From: Micromonospora sp. RHAY321
GTDB taxonomy: Bacteria > Actinomycetota > Actinomycetes > Mycobacteriales > Micromonosporaceae
Assembly: GCF_023896955.1 (NCBI RefSeq)
Contig: NZ_JAMHIW010000002.1
Coordinates: 186,001-250,000, forward strand
DNA length: 64,000 nucleotides
Direction: 5' to 3'
Shown here: positions 53,849 through 63,042 of the stretch, in pieces
Position numbering within the stretch: position 1 is the first letter of the stretch
How the letters are laid out: each line of letters starts with the position of its first letter
Made by a program: the position numbers and the translations under genes
The notes under the pieces: generated by a model
What the model was told of the DNA's origin: nothing
Seen by the model: only the letters and a program-made list of their open reading frames with translations
Databases searched by the model: none

Positions 53849-54892
53849 ATGCCCCACGTGAACAGCCTGTACGGCCCGCTCGACCCGGCTCCCGACGCCG
53901 GCTACGTCGACCCGCCACCGCGGATGGGCTTCTTCACCGACACCAGCGTCTGCATCGGCTGCAAGGCGTGCGAGGTGGCCTGCAAGGAGTGGAACGACGT
54001 GCCCACCTCGGGCCTGGACCTGCTGGGCATGTCGTACGACAACACGGGCGCGTTGACCGCGAACTCGTGGCGGCACGTCGCGTTCGTCGAACAGCCCCGC
54101 TCGGCGGGCTGGGCGACACCCGCGTTCGAGCACGAACCGGACGGACCGCCGATCAGCCCGGAAACGGCGGCGGTCGGCGCGCGTACCGGCACCGACACCG
54201 GGACGGATCCGGGTCTGCCGCCAGGCTCGCCCGCGGCGGCGGCCCGGATGTCCGGTGGGCCGGAGTTCCTGGGGATGCCGGGGGCGCAGCCGCCGGGGCG
54301 GGGTACGGGCGTGGAGCAGCGCACGGATTTCCGGTGGCTGATGATGTCGGACGTGTGCAAACACTGCACGCACGCGGCGTGTCTGGACGTGTGTCCGACG
54401 GGTTCGTTGTTCCGTACGGAGTTCGGCACGGTGGTGGTGCAGGAGGACATCTGCAACGGGTGCGGCTACTGCATCTCGGCCTGCCCCTACGGCGTCATCG
54501 ACCAGCGCAAGGACGACGGCCGGGCGTGGAAGTGCACACTCTGCTACGACCGTCTGGGTGTGGGAATGACGCCGGCGTGTGCGAAGGCGTGCCCGACGGA
54601 GTCGATCCAGTACGGGGCCCTGGATGATCTGCGGGAGCGGGCGGCGGCGCGGGTGGCGACTCTGCACGAGCAGGGGGTGCCGGACGCGCGGTTGTACGGG
54701 CACGACCCGAACGACGGGGTCGGTGGTGACGGGGCGTTCTTCCTGCTCCTGGACGAGCCCGAGGTGTACGGGCTGCCACCTGATCCGATCGTCACGACCC
54801 GGGACCTGCCGGCCATGTGGAAACGCGCCGGCCTCGCGGCACTGGCGATGGCCGCCGCCACGGCGCTCGCGTTCCTCGGCAGGCAGCCATGA
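53849..54892 (+). CDS. fdhB: Formate dehydrogenase iron-sulfur subunit
   Basis: A 347-aa ferredoxin-like electron carrier between FdhA and the membrane subunit. Four Cys clusters bind [4Fe-4S] centres: CIGCKACEVACKEWN near 35, CKHCTHAACLDVCPTG, CNGCGYCISACPYG and CTLCYDRL...ACAKACPTESI. A C-terminal hydrophobic helix (AGLAALAMAAATALAFLG) anchors it in the membrane, as in FdnH/FdoH-like proteins. Starts 3 nt after fdhA and overlaps the next gene by ATGA. Confidence 0.93.
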   Translation: MPHVNSLYGPLDPAPDAGYVDPPPRMGFFTDTSVCIGCKACEVACKEWNDVPTSGLDLLGMSYDNTGALTANSWRHVAFVEQPRSAGWATPAFEHEPDGPPISPETAAVGARTGTDTGTDPGLPPGSPAAAARMSGGPEFLGMPGAQPPGRGTGVEQRTDFRWLMMSDVCKHCTHAACLDVCPTGSLFRTEFGTVVVQEDICNGCGYCISACPYGVIDQRKDDGRAWKCTLCYDRLGVGMTPACAKACPTESIQYGALDDLRERAAARVATLHEQGVPDARLYGHDPNDGVGGDGAFFLLLDEPEVYGLPPDPIVTTRDLPAMWKRAGLAALAMAAATALAFLGRQP

Positions 54893-55944
54893 CCGGCGCG
54901 ACGTCACCGGAGCCGGCAGGCCGCCGTGAGTCCCCGGCCGGTCCGGACCAGCCCGACGGGCAGCGCCGCCGCCGGGCCGGCCACGGTGGAGAGCAGCTCA
55001 CGGTGCCGCCAGCCGACTTCGCCTCCTACTACGGCAGGCCGATCCTCAAGCCGCCGGTGTGGAAACACGACATCGCCGGCTACCTGTTCACCGGCGGGCT
55101 CGCCGCCGGGAGTTCGCTGATCGGCGCGGGCGCCCAACTGACCGGGCGGCCCGGACTGCGCGCGGTGGGCCGGTGGGCCGCCCTCGGCGGCGTCGCCGCC
55201 AGCACGTACCTCCTGGTCCACGACCTCGGGCGGCCGGACCGCTTCCACCACATGCTCCGGGTCGCCAAGCTGACCTCGCCGATGTCGATCGGCACCTGGA
55301 TCCTCACCGCGTTCGGGCCGATGGCCGGCGTGGCCGCGGTCGCCGAGCTCGCGCCGCTGCTGCCGCGGCACGGCCCGCTCGGCCTCGCCCGCCGGGTGGC
55401 GCCGACAGTCGGCAACGTCGCCGGCCTGGCCGCCGCGGCCACCGCGCCGGCGCTGGCCACGTACACCGGGGTCCTGCTGGCCGACACCGCCGTACCGGCC
55501 TGGCACGACGCCTACCCGTCGTTGCCCTTCGTCTTCGCCGGCAGCGCGCTCGCCGCCGCCTCCGGGGTCGGACTGATCGCGGCGCCGGCCGCGCAGACCG
55601 CTCCGCTGCGAAAGCTCGCCCTGGCCGCCGCCACCATAGAACTGGTCGGCGGGCGCCGGCTGGAGCGGCTGGGGCTGACCGGCGAGCCCTACGGGCACGG
55701 CCGCAGCGGCCGGCTGGTCATGGCGGGGCGGGCCCTGCTCGCGGTGGGCACCGCCACGGCGCTGCTCAGCCGGCGCAGCCGGATCCTGTCGGCGATCTCC
55801 GGCGCGGCCCTCGTGGCCTCGTCCGTGGCCACCCGGTTCGGTGTCTTCGAGGCCGGCAGGGTGTCGGCGCGCGACCCGAAGTACACGGTGGTGCCGCAGC
55901 GGGAGCGCCTCGCTCAGAAGAACGAGCCGGCCACCCGCCCCTAG
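54889..55944 (+). CDS. NrfD/PsrC-like membrane subunit of formate dehydrogenase
   Basis: A 351-aa integral membrane quinone-interacting subunit of about eight helices, starting with KHDIAGYLFTGGLAAGSSLI. LVHDLGRPDRFHHMLRVAKL, TSPMSIGTWILTAFG and the helical core match NrfD/PsrC. It replaces the cytochrome b (FdnI) subunit and passes electrons to menaquinone. The first about 40 residues are a charged, disordered extension. ATG at 54889 from the ATGA overlap. Confidence 0.88.
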   Translation: MTGATSPEPAGRRESPAGPDQPDGQRRRRAGHGGEQLTVPPADFASYYGRPILKPPVWKHDIAGYLFTGGLAAGSSLIGAGAQLTGRPGLRAVGRWAALGGVAASTYLLVHDLGRPDRFHHMLRVAKLTSPMSIGTWILTAFGPMAGVAAVAELAPLLPRHGPLGLARRVAPTVGNVAGLAAAATAPALATYTGVLLADTAVPAWHDAYPSLPFVFAGSALAAASGVGLIAAPAAQTAPLRKLALAAATIELVGGRRLERLGLTGEPYGHGRSGRLVMAGRALLAVGTATALLSRRSRILSAISGAALVASSVATRFGVFEAGRVSARDPKYTVVPQRERLAQKNEPATRP

Positions 55945-55987
55945 CCCCGAAGCGCCGCCGTCGGGGGCGCTTGTCGGTCCCGTCCTC

Positions 55988-56019
55988 GCCCGGGGCGGCG
56001 GACGTCCGCCGCCCCGGGC
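55988..56019. terminator. 32-bp perfect palindrome, bidirectional terminator
   Basis: Each 16-nt half (55988-56003 with 56004-56019) is the exact reverse complement of the other. It lies between convergent fdh and transporter genes; as RNA it folds to a GC-rich hairpin with a GACGTC centre. Confidence 0.8.
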
Positions 56020-56029
56020 GCGCAGGACA

Positions 56030-57592
56030 TCAGCCGGTGAACAGCTTCGCGGCGGTGATCGCGGTCTGGACGATGCCGTACCCGAGCAGCGCCGCGACGA
56101 GCAGCCACGACAGCCAGAGCCGCCCGGTCTGGCTGCCGACCCGCTGCGGCACCGGAGGTTGGCTGTCCTTGCCGAGGGCGACCGGGTCGGTCACGGTGGC
56201 GCGCGCCACCGGCGAGGTCGATCCCCGGTCGGGCTCGTGGAACCGATCCGGAACGGCACGGACGAGCAGGTTGGCGATGAACCCGATGGCGAGGATGCCG
56301 ACCATGGTGAACAGCGCGGGACGGTACGCCGACGCCGTGAGCGTGCCGGGCTTGCCCTGCGTGTCGAGGATCCCGTTGACGATCAACGGCCCGGCGATGC
56401 CGGCGGCCGACCAGGCGGTCAGCAGCCGGCCGTGGATGGCGCCGACCTGGAACGTGCCGAAGAGGTCCCGCAGGTAGGCGGGGGCAGTGGCGAAGCCGCC
56501 ACCGTAGAACGAGATGATGGCGGCGGCGATCAGCACGAAGACCGCCGTCGCGGAGTGGCCGGCCACGGCGAGCAGCGCGTAGAGCACCATGCCGACGCCG
56601 AGGTAGACCATGTAGATCGGCTTGCGCCCGATGAGGTCGGACGTGGACGACCAGACGAACCGCCCGGCCATGTTGAACAGGGACAGCACTCCCACGAAGC
56701 CGGCCGCCGCCGACACCGAGACCGCGCTGACCCCGTTGTCCCGGAAGAAGTCCTGGATCATCGGGCTGGCCTGTTCCAGGATGCCGATGCCGGCGGTGAC
56801 GTTGCAGAACAGCACGATCCACAGCAGCCAGAACGAACGGGTGCGCACGGCGTTCGACGCGGACACGCTCGCCTTTGTCACGAGGGGCCGGCTGGCGACG
56901 CGCGCGGGGTCGAACCCGGCCGGCCGCCAGTCCGGCGCCGGGACCCGCACGTTGAACGGCCCGAACATCATGATCACGAAGTATCCGATGGCGAACGTGA
57001 CGAAGAGCGCCACCAGGGCATGTCCGGACGCCACCGCGGCGGGGTTGCCGGGGTTGTAGTCCGGGTCGTAGAGGGAGAGCAACTGGCGCGCGAGCGGGCC
57101 GGCGACCAGGGCGCCACCGCCGAAGCCCATGATGGCCAGCCCGGTGGCGAGACCGGGCCGGTCCGGGAACCACTTGATCAGGGTGGAGACGGGCGAGATG
57201 TAGCCGATGCCGAGCCCGATGCCGCCGATGACGCCGTACCCGAGGTACAGCAGCCAGAGCTGGTGGGTCGCGATGCCGAGCGCACCGACCAGGAACCCGG
57301 TGGCCCAGAAGCAGGCGGAGACGAACATCGCGCGGCGCGGTCCGTTCCGCTCCACCCACCGGCCACCGACGGCCGCGGACGAACCCAGCATGACGATGGC
57401 GATACTGAAGATCGCCCCGATCGCCGTCTGGCTGGTGTCGAAGTGCGCGATGAGGGAGTTCTTGTAGACGCTCGTCGCGTAGACCTGCCCGATGCAGACG
57501 TGCACGGCCAACGCCGCGGTCGGGATGAGCCAGCGGCTGTATCCCGGCGGAGCGACAGTGTGCCGAGGATCGAGTACCGACAGCATGGGCAT
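56030..57592 (-). CDS. Oxalate/formate antiporter-family MFS transporter
   Basis: A 520-aa MFS protein with 12 helices. Family features: HVCIGQVYATSVYKNSLIAH, GGIGLGIGYISPVSTLIKWFPD, RPGLATGLAIMGFGGGALVA, and the motif-A-like FVWSSTSDLIGRKP. The C-terminal extra helix (WLSWLLVAALLGYGIVQT) is typical of actinomycete OFA proteins. ATG at 57592 follows AGGAGGTG by 7 nt; earlier codons lack a site. It is convergent with fdh, which suggests formate import, but many OFA members carry other monocarboxylates. Confidence 0.87.
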   Translation of the reverse strand: MPMLSVLDPRHTVAPPGYSRWLIPTAALAVHVCIGQVYATSVYKNSLIAHFDTSQTAIGAIFSIAIVMLGSSAAVGGRWVERNGPRRAMFVSACFWATGFLVGALGIATHQLWLLYLGYGVIGGIGLGIGYISPVSTLIKWFPDRPGLATGLAIMGFGGGALVAGPLARQLLSLYDPDYNPGNPAAVASGHALVALFVTFAIGYFVIMMFGPFNVRVPAPDWRPAGFDPARVASRPLVTKASVSASNAVRTRSFWLLWIVLFCNVTAGIGILEQASPMIQDFFRDNGVSAVSVSAAAGFVGVLSLFNMAGRFVWSSTSDLIGRKPIYMVYLGVGMVLYALLAVAGHSATAVFVLIAAAIISFYGGGFATAPAYLRDLFGTFQVGAIHGRLLTAWSAAGIAGPLIVNGILDTQGKPGTLTASAYRPALFTMVGILAIGFIANLLVRAVPDRFHEPDRGSTSPVARATVTDPVALGKDSQPPVPQRVGSQTGRLWLSWLLVAALLGYGIVQTAITAAKLFTG

Positions 57593-57876
57593 CGTCCGCA
57601 CCTCCTGCGGCTGAGTAGGCCGTCGGCGGTGCAGAGCTGTCCGAAGCCTCGCACCGTCGCGCTGCCTACTGGGCAGAATCCGCGCAGACCCGGATGACAC
57701 CGGGTCGGGGAATCTCGCCGGACTCCCGGCGGTTGGCCGAGTGGCTCTCGCCGCCACGGTGGCGGCTCGGCACACGTCTGGCGTGAGCCGTTGATCGGCT
57801 GGATCCCACGTTACGGTGCGACCGGTCCGCCCCTCACCGTTACGGGAAAACGCGGCCACGCCACCGGTGGACGCGA

Positions 57877-57906
57877 ACGGGGGCGGGCCGACCGGCCCGC
57901 CCCCGT
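57877..57906 (-). terminator. Hairpin terminator of the DHA2 transporter gene
   Basis: Perfect 13-bp stem (57877-57889 with 57894-57906), loop GACC, 14 nt past the transporter stop. The rest of 57593-57919 shows no gene or other clear site except the upstream region of the MFS gene. Confidence 0.75.
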
Positions 57907-57919
57907 CGGTGCGTACGGC

Positions 57920-59500
57920 TCAGTGGATCGCGGCCTTCGCGGCCGCCTCCTCCTGGACGCGTCGTTCGTCCCCGCTCAGGGTGTGCAGGGGCTTTTCCTT
58001 GATGAACAGCACGACGACCAGCGCGAGCAGCGCGATCGGCGCGCCGACCAGGAAGAGGTCGGCCGTCGCGGTGCCGTACACGTCCTGGATGATGCGCAGC
58101 ACCGGCTCGGGCAGGGTGGACAGGTCGGGCACCTCGGCGCTGCCGCCGCCGGCCGTTGCCGCCGGCCCGAGGCGCTCGGTCGTCAGCGAGGTGACCCGGT
58201 TGGCCAGGACCGCGCCGAGGGCGCTGACCCCGATGGCGCCGCCCATGCTGCGGAAGAACGTCAGCGTGGAGGTGGCCGCCCCGAGCTCGTTGGCGGGCAC
58301 GTCGTTCTGCGCGGCGAGAACGAGGTTCTGCATGAGCATGCCGACGCCGATGCCCAGCACCGCCATGTAGATCGACAGGACGACGACGCTGGTCCTGGCG
58401 TCGATGGTGCCCAGGAGCACCATGCCGAGGGTCATCACGGCGGCGCCGGCCACCAGGTAGGCCTTCCACCGGCCGAACTTGGTGATGAGCTGGCCGGCCA
58501 CCGTCGACGAGACGAGCAGACCGAAGATCATCGGAAGGCTCATCAGGCCGGCGACGGTCGGCGACTTGCCCAGCGAGATCTGGAAGTACTGGGACAGGAA
58601 GACGGTGCCACCGAACATCGCGACACCGACCAGCACGCTGGCGATCGTGGCCAGCGAGACCGTGCGGTTGCGGAAGATGTCGAGCGGGACGATCGGCTCC
58701 ACCGCCCGCGACTCGACGAAGACGGCCAGCGCCAGCAGGATCAGACCGCCGACGACCATCAGGACCGTCCAGCCGGAGGCCCAGTCGAACTTGTTGCCGG
58801 CCAGGGACGACCAGATCAGCAGCGTGGAGACGCCCGAGGTGATGAGCACCGCGCCCAGCCAGTCGATCCTGGCCTTGCGGCGGACGACCGGCAGGTGCAG
58901 GGTGCGCTGCAGCAGGGCGATGGACAGGATGCTGAACGGGACCCCGATCAGGAAGCACCAGCGCCAGCCCAGCCACGACGTGTCGACGAGCAGGCCGCCG
59001 ATCAGCGGACCGGCGATGGTGCCGACACCGAAGACCGCTCCGAAGATGCCGGCGTAGCGACCCAGCTCGCGCGGCGGGATCATCGCCGCCATGACGATCG
59101 TGGCCAGGGCCGTCATGCCGCCGGCGCCAATGCCCTGGACGACGCGGCTGAGCAGCAGCACCTCGACGTTCGGGGTGAAGCCCGCGATCAGTGAACCCAC
59201 CACGAACAGCCCCAGCGAGAGCTGGATCAGCAGCTTCTTGCTGTACAGGTCGGCCATCTTGCCCCACAGCGGCACCGTCGCCGTCATGGCGAGCAGTTCG
59301 CTGGTGACGATCCAGGTGTAGACGGTCTGGCTGCCGTTCAGATCGGCGATGATCCGTGGGAGCGCGTTCGCCACCACGGTGGAGGCGAGGATGGACACGA
59401 ACATGCCGACCATCAGCCCGGAGAGGGCCTGGAGAACCTCCCGACGCGACATGCGCGTGCCGACCTCGGCACTGTCGGCGGGCGGGGCGGTGGTGGTCAT
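57920..59500 (-). CDS. DHA2-family (EmrB/QacA-like) multidrug exporter
   Basis: A 526-aa, 14-helix drug:H+ antiporter. Motif A is WGKMADLYSKKLL, motif C region is GAVFGVGTIAGPLIGG, and the start SGLMVGMFVSILASTVVANA is characteristic. Shine-Dalgarno AAGGGAG precedes the ATG at 59500. A TetR gene lies 64 bp upstream on the same strand and likely represses it. Substrate range unknown. Confidence 0.9.
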   Translation of the reverse strand: MTTTAPPADSAEVGTRMSRREVLQALSGLMVGMFVSILASTVVANALPRIIADLNGSQTVYTWIVTSELLAMTATVPLWGKMADLYSKKLLIQLSLGLFVVGSLIAGFTPNVEVLLLSRVVQGIGAGGMTALATIVMAAMIPPRELGRYAGIFGAVFGVGTIAGPLIGGLLVDTSWLGWRWCFLIGVPFSILSIALLQRTLHLPVVRRKARIDWLGAVLITSGVSTLLIWSSLAGNKFDWASGWTVLMVVGGLILLALAVFVESRAVEPIVPLDIFRNRTVSLATIASVLVGVAMFGGTVFLSQYFQISLGKSPTVAGLMSLPMIFGLLVSSTVAGQLITKFGRWKAYLVAGAAVMTLGMVLLGTIDARTSVVVLSIYMAVLGIGVGMLMQNLVLAAQNDVPANELGAATSTLTFFRSMGGAIGVSALGAVLANRVTSLTTERLGPAATAGGGSAEVPDLSTLPEPVLRIIQDVYGTATADLFLVGAPIALLALVVVLFIKEKPLHTLSGDERRVQEEAAAKAAIH

Positions 59501-59564
59501 TGACGCTCCCTTGTCGGGTTTGTAACGGACTGGCTGGCCCCGGCACTGGTGAACCGGGGCGGGG

Positions 59565-60182
59565 TCAGGACGATGGTGGATCCGGTAGGCCGGCGGCGAC
59601 CGCGGCGAACGCCTCGTCCACGAAGTCGCGCAGGGGCCGGGTGTCGTCGTCGGCGGCCCAGCGCAGCATGGCGGTGCGGAAGGCGGCACCGGCCACGGCG
59701 GTGACCAGCGCGGGGTGGCCGTGGTCGGGAGCGACGCCGAGGCGGGCGGCGATGGTCGTGACCATGGCCTGTTCGGTCGCGATGTTGCCGGCCATCAGCC
59801 GGGGCAGCAGCGCGGGATTCTGGGAGATGACCGCCAGGCGGAGCCGCCACAGTTCCCGGTCGGCCTGCATCGTGTCGATCGCCTCGTCGAGGGCGAGCCG
59901 GACGGCCCGCAACGCCGGCACCTGCGGCGCGGCGGCGGCGATACGCGCCACGACCGGGGCGCCGTCGAGCGCGGGGTCTTCGGTGAGTGCCTCGTCCTTG
60001 CAGGTGAAGTAGTTGAAGAAGGTGCGCGAGGAGACGTCCGCGGCCTCGCTGATCTCCTCGACCGTGACGTGCTCCAGGCCGCGTTCGGCGACCAGCCGCA
60101 GGGCGGCGGCGGTCAGCGCGGCCCGCGTCTGCCGCTTCTTGCGGTCCCGACGCCCGGGGGCAGCCTGGTCGGTATCGGTCAC
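59565..60182 (-). CDS. TetR-family repressor of the exporter
   Basis: A 205-aa TetR. The helix-turn-helix region is AALRLVAERGLEHVTVEEIS, EAADVSSRTFFNYF. The GTG at 60182 is preferred: it follows a TAACCT -10 by 7 nt (leaderless), while the TTG at 60203 lies inside the operator. Full-length C-terminal domain (PF17754-like, ALDEAIDTMQADRELWRLRL). Same strand as the exporter gene. Confidence 0.85.
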   Translation of the reverse strand: MTDTDQAAPGRRDRKKRQTRAALTAAALRLVAERGLEHVTVEEISEAADVSSRTFFNYFTCKDEALTEDPALDGAPVVARIAAAAPQVPALRAVRLALDEAIDTMQADRELWRLRLAVISQNPALLPRLMAGNIATEQAMVTTIAARLGVAPDHGHPALVTAVAGAAFRTAMLRWAADDDTRPLRDFVDEAFAAVAAGLPDPPSS

Positions 60183-60189
60183 TCCGGCG

Positions 60190-60222
60190 AGGTTAGGAGA
60201 CAACTTGCGGAGCCTGCAAGTT
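60190..60222 (-). promoter_or_regulatory. TetR operator and leaderless promoter
   Basis: AACTTGC-GGAGCCT-GCAAGTT (60202-60222), perfect 7-bp arms. On the minus strand TTGCAG (60214-60219), 18 bp, TAACCT (60190-60195), with the GTG 7 nt on. The operator covers the -35 to -10 spacer, suited to autorepression. Confidence 0.6.
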
Positions 60223-60223
60223 T

Positions 60224-61084
60224 TTATTCTGTGAAGTGACCTTCCTGACCCCGGGCCGCCGGGGTCACCACCGACGGGTCCGACCGCTCGCGCGGCACGG
60301 CGCCGGTGGTCTCCAGGATGAGCGCGGCCACCAGATCGGGGTCGTCGCTCATCGGTACGTGCCCGCAGCGGGGCAGCGTCACCACCCGGGCCGCCGGTAG
60401 GCCGGCCCGGGCCCGCTCGGCCTGGTGGACACCGAAGATCCGGTCGCGGTCACCCCAACCGATGGTCACCGGCACCGTCGCGTCGGACAGCCGGACGCCG
60501 TCGAAGCGGTAGTCACGGGCGGCTCGGGCCACCGCGGTGAAGCCGAGCCCCCGCCGCAGGGCGAGCGCGTCGCCCAACGCGCGGTTGGCGTCCAGCAACG
60601 CCGGGCGGGCCATCAGCGGCGCGAAGCACATCGCCCGCAGGTACGCCGACCGCAGCGCGACCCGCATGATCGGAGCCGGTAGGAACGAGTTGGCCCGCAA
60701 CATCGTGAGGATGGCCAGCGCGCGCCGACGCTCGGCCGGCGTGAAGAAGCCTGCGGGGGAGAAGGCGGTGGCCGAGGCGACCGCTCCAGTGGCGGCAAGC
60801 TCCAGGCTGATCGCCCCGCCGAGGCTGTAGCCGGCCACGTGCGGACGGTCCAGCCCCCACCCGGTCAGGACCGGCAGGACCGCCGCGACGGTGGCGGCCA
60901 TGTCGGCGGGCATGCCGCCCTCGGGCACCGGGGAGTTCCCGAAACCGGGCAGGTCGAGCGCGATCACCTCGTGGTGGGCGGTCAGCCGGTCGAACACCGG
61001 CTCCCACGCCTGGTGGCGGTGACCGATGCCGTGGATGAGCACGAGTGGCTCGCCGCTGCCCGCCCGACGGAAGTGAACGGTCAT
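60224..61084 (-). CDS. Alpha/beta hydrolase
   Basis: A 286-aa hydrolase: HGIGHRHQAWEPV (oxyanion loop), nucleophile Ser in VAGYSLGGAISLEL, acid Asp in IGWGDRDRIFG, His in PRCGHVPMSDDP. Such genes follow Baeyer-Villiger-type monooxygenases and short-chain dehydrogenases, hydrolysing the ester product. The ATG at 61084 overlaps the upstream SDR stop. Last gene of the operon. Confidence 0.86.
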   Translation of the reverse strand: MTVHFRRAGSGEPLVLIHGIGHRHQAWEPVFDRLTAHHEVIALDLPGFGNSPVPEGGMPADMAATVAAVLPVLTGWGLDRPHVAGYSLGGAISLELAATGAVASATAFSPAGFFTPAERRRALAILTMLRANSFLPAPIMRVALRSAYLRAMCFAPLMARPALLDANRALGDALALRRGLGFTAVARAARDYRFDGVRLSDATVPVTIGWGDRDRIFGVHQAERARAGLPAARVVTLPRCGHVPMSDDPDLVAALILETTGAVPRERSDPSVVTPAARGQEGHFTE

Positions 61085-61953
61085 GACTTCCCTCCCACCG
61101 AGGTCCTGCCGAAGGAGCGGCCGAGCTGGCGTACCTCGTCCTCCATCTGGCCGACCATGGTCCGGCCGCCGAGCCGGGTGATCAACGCGTCGGAGAGGCC
61201 GCTCAACACCAGCGGCCGCAGCGCCTGCACCACGGCCAGCGAGCGGGGCACGTACACCTTGCGCCTGCGGCGTTCGATGCCGCGCATCAGGGCCTCGACG
61301 CATCGCTCGACGGGCACGACGGTGGACAGCGGCCACGGCAACCGGCGCAGCGTGTCGCGGAACGATGCCAGGTCGTCGCGGATGTCGCGCACGAGGTCGG
61401 TGTCGATCCAGATCGGGTGAGCCGTGCCGACGGTGACGCCGCGTGCGCGGGTCTCCAGGCGCAGCACGTTGGCGAACTGCTCCACGCCCGCCTTGGACGC
61501 GCAGTAGGCGGCCATGCCGGGCATCGCCGTGAAGGCCGCGGCCGACGAGACGATCAGGACGTGGCCACGGGCGGCGGTGACGTGCGGCAGCGCCGCGCTG
61601 ACCGTGCGGATCGCGCCGCAGAGGTTCACCTCGACGGTACGCACCAACGCGTCGACCGGCCCCACGGCCACGGTGCCGAGGTTCGCGATGCCGGCGTTCG
61701 CCACGACCACGTCGATGCCGCCGAAACGGTCCACCGTGGAGGCGACGGCCGCGTCCAGGGCCACCTGGTCGGTGACGTCGCACTCGTACCAGTGCGCATC
61801 GAGATCGTCGCTGAGCTGCTTGAGTCGCTCGCCCTCCAGACCCACCAGGGCGACCCGCGCGCCGCGGGCGGCGGCCTCGCGGGCCAACCGCGCCCCGATG
61901 CCACGCGCCGCGCCGGTGACGAGCAGGGTCCTGCCCTCGAGGTCATACCGCAT
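61081..61953 (-). CDS. Short-chain dehydrogenase/reductase
   Basis: A 290-aa classical SDR: TGAARGIGARLA (cofactor loop), DVTD, NAGIAN, catalytic S in VSSAAAFTAMPG and Y-x3-K in YCASK. ATG at 61953 after GGGAG. Homologues in mycobacteria (SadH of the mymA operon) sit with a flavin monooxygenase and an alpha/beta hydrolase, as here. Its start overlaps the end of the truncated monooxygenase remnant. Confidence 0.87.
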   Translation of the reverse strand: MRYDLEGRTLLVTGAARGIGARLAREAAARGARVALVGLEGERLKQLSDDLDAHWYECDVTDQVALDAAVASTVDRFGGIDVVVANAGIANLGTVAVGPVDALVRTVEVNLCGAIRTVSAALPHVTAARGHVLIVSSAAAFTAMPGMAAYCASKAGVEQFANVLRLETRARGVTVGTAHPIWIDTDLVRDIRDDLASFRDTLRRLPWPLSTVVPVERCVEALMRGIERRRRKVYVPRSLAVVQALRPLVLSGLSDALITRLGGRTMVGQMEDEVRQLGRSFGRTSVGGKS

Positions 61954-62023
61954 CGACGTGCTCCCGTTCCCGATCGTCCAGGCCGCCGACACCGGCGCCG
62001 ACGATGGCGAGGTCGGTCTCCAT
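61943..62023 (-). pseudogene. Remnant of a flavin-containing monooxygenase (N-terminal 26 codons)
   Basis: METDLAIVGAGVGGL is the start of the Rossmann FAD-binding motif (GxGxxG) of FMO/Baeyer-Villiger monooxygenases. It then changes to unrelated residues and stops after 26 codons. GGAGGAGTG precedes the ATG, and the ATG overlaps the DUF4873 stop (TGATG), so the translation signals of a once-intact gene remain. About 450-500 codons appear deleted, joining the fragment to the SDR leader. Confidence 0.7.
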
Positions 62024-62307
62024 CACTCCTCCTCCGGAGGCTCGGGTGCCGACGGCCAGGGCGGGTCGCCCACGCCGGTGATCCGTACGCCGCCCCACGG
62101 GTCGACCTCGGCGAGCCGGGCGGGCCGGACCCGGTCGGCGATGCGCAGCTCGACGTCGCGCCGGCCGGAGCGCAGCAGGCCGGCGACCGTCGGCTCGGGC
62201 TCGATCCGCCCACCCCAGTGGTAGCGGCCGTCGACCGGCTCCCACCGCCCGGTGAGGTGCACGCGGACGGTGGTGCCCTCGACGCCGGCCGGCCCGTGGT
62301 AGCTCAC
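62023..62307 (-). CDS. DUF4873 domain protein
   Basis: A 94-aa protein with the DUF4873 pattern YHGPAGVEGTTVRVHLTGRW then EPVDGRYHWGGRIEPEP. DUF4873 is often fused to or encoded beside FAD monooxygenases. GTG at 62307 forms a GTGA overlap with the TetR stop. Probably accessory to the now-lost monooxygenase. Confidence 0.8.
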   Translation of the reverse strand: MSYHGPAGVEGTTVRVHLTGRWEPVDGRYHWGGRIEPEPTVAGLLRSGRRDVELRIADRVRPARLAEVDPWGGVRITGVGDPPWPSAPEPPEEE

Positions 62308-63032
62308 GGCACGATCCGCTCGTGGGCACGGGTCAGCTCGCGCGGCAGGTCGGCGCTGGCCCGTACCCCCTCGATTCCGTTCCACAGCAGAGCGGTCAGG
62401 TAGTCGGTGAGGGCCGCCCGGCTGATCGGTTGGCCGTGCGTGGTCCACCAGTCGCCGACGGCCTGCACGAAGCCCACCAGGCCGTACGCCCAGGGCTCCG
62501 CCGGGCCGGCGTCCAGACCCAGCGAACGCAGCCGGTCGCCGATCACCCGGGCCAGCCCGGCGGCCACCTGCCGGCTGGTGCCGGCGACCACCTGGTGGAT
62601 GCCCGGGTCGCCGGACTGGTGCATCAGGAACCGGTAGAGCCTCGGCTCGGACTCGATCACCCCGAGGTAGGCGTCGATCGTCGCCTCGACCAGGTCGCGC
62701 TCCTCGCGGACCTGCTCGATCGCCGGTGCGATGGTGTCGACCATCCGGGCCGCCACCACCTCGCTCACGGCGACCCAGAGCTGCGACTTGTCGGCGAAGT
62801 AGCGGTAGAGGACGGGTTTGCTGACCCCTGCGGCGGCGGCCACCTGGTCCATGTCGACCTCCGGCCCGTAGCGCAGCAACGCCTGCACGGCGGCCCCGAC
62901 CAGCTCCTGCCGGCGTTGCTCACGATGGTCGGCCCAGCGGGCCCGGCGGCCGTTGCCCCGCGCCTTCCGGTCGTCGGTCGGGGGAGGGGCCGGCGGGTCG
63001 GATCCATTGACATCGCTGAGCGGCGATTGCAT
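62304..63032 (-). CDS. TetR-family regulator
   Basis: A 242-aa TetR with the N-terminal DNA-binding domain RRQELVGAAVQALLRYGPEV, DMDQVAAAAGVSKPVLYRYF and a C-terminal TetR_C_33-like domain. First gene of the operon TetR, DUF4873, monooxygenase remnant, SDR, hydrolase. Divergent from the di-iron oxygenase gene across a 48-bp gap with a palindrome. Confidence 0.87.
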   Translation of the reverse strand: MQSPLSDVNGSDPPAPPPTDDRKARGNGRRARWADHREQRRQELVGAAVQALLRYGPEVDMDQVAAAAGVSKPVLYRYFADKSQLWVAVSEVVAARMVDTIAPAIEQVREERDLVEATIDAYLGVIESEPRLYRFLMHQSGDPGIHQVVAGTSRQVAAGLARVIGDRLRSLGLDAGPAEPWAYGLVGFVQAVGDWWTTHGQPISRAALTDYLTALLWNGIEGVRASADLPRELTRAHERIVP

Positions 63033-63042
63033 GCTACTACTC

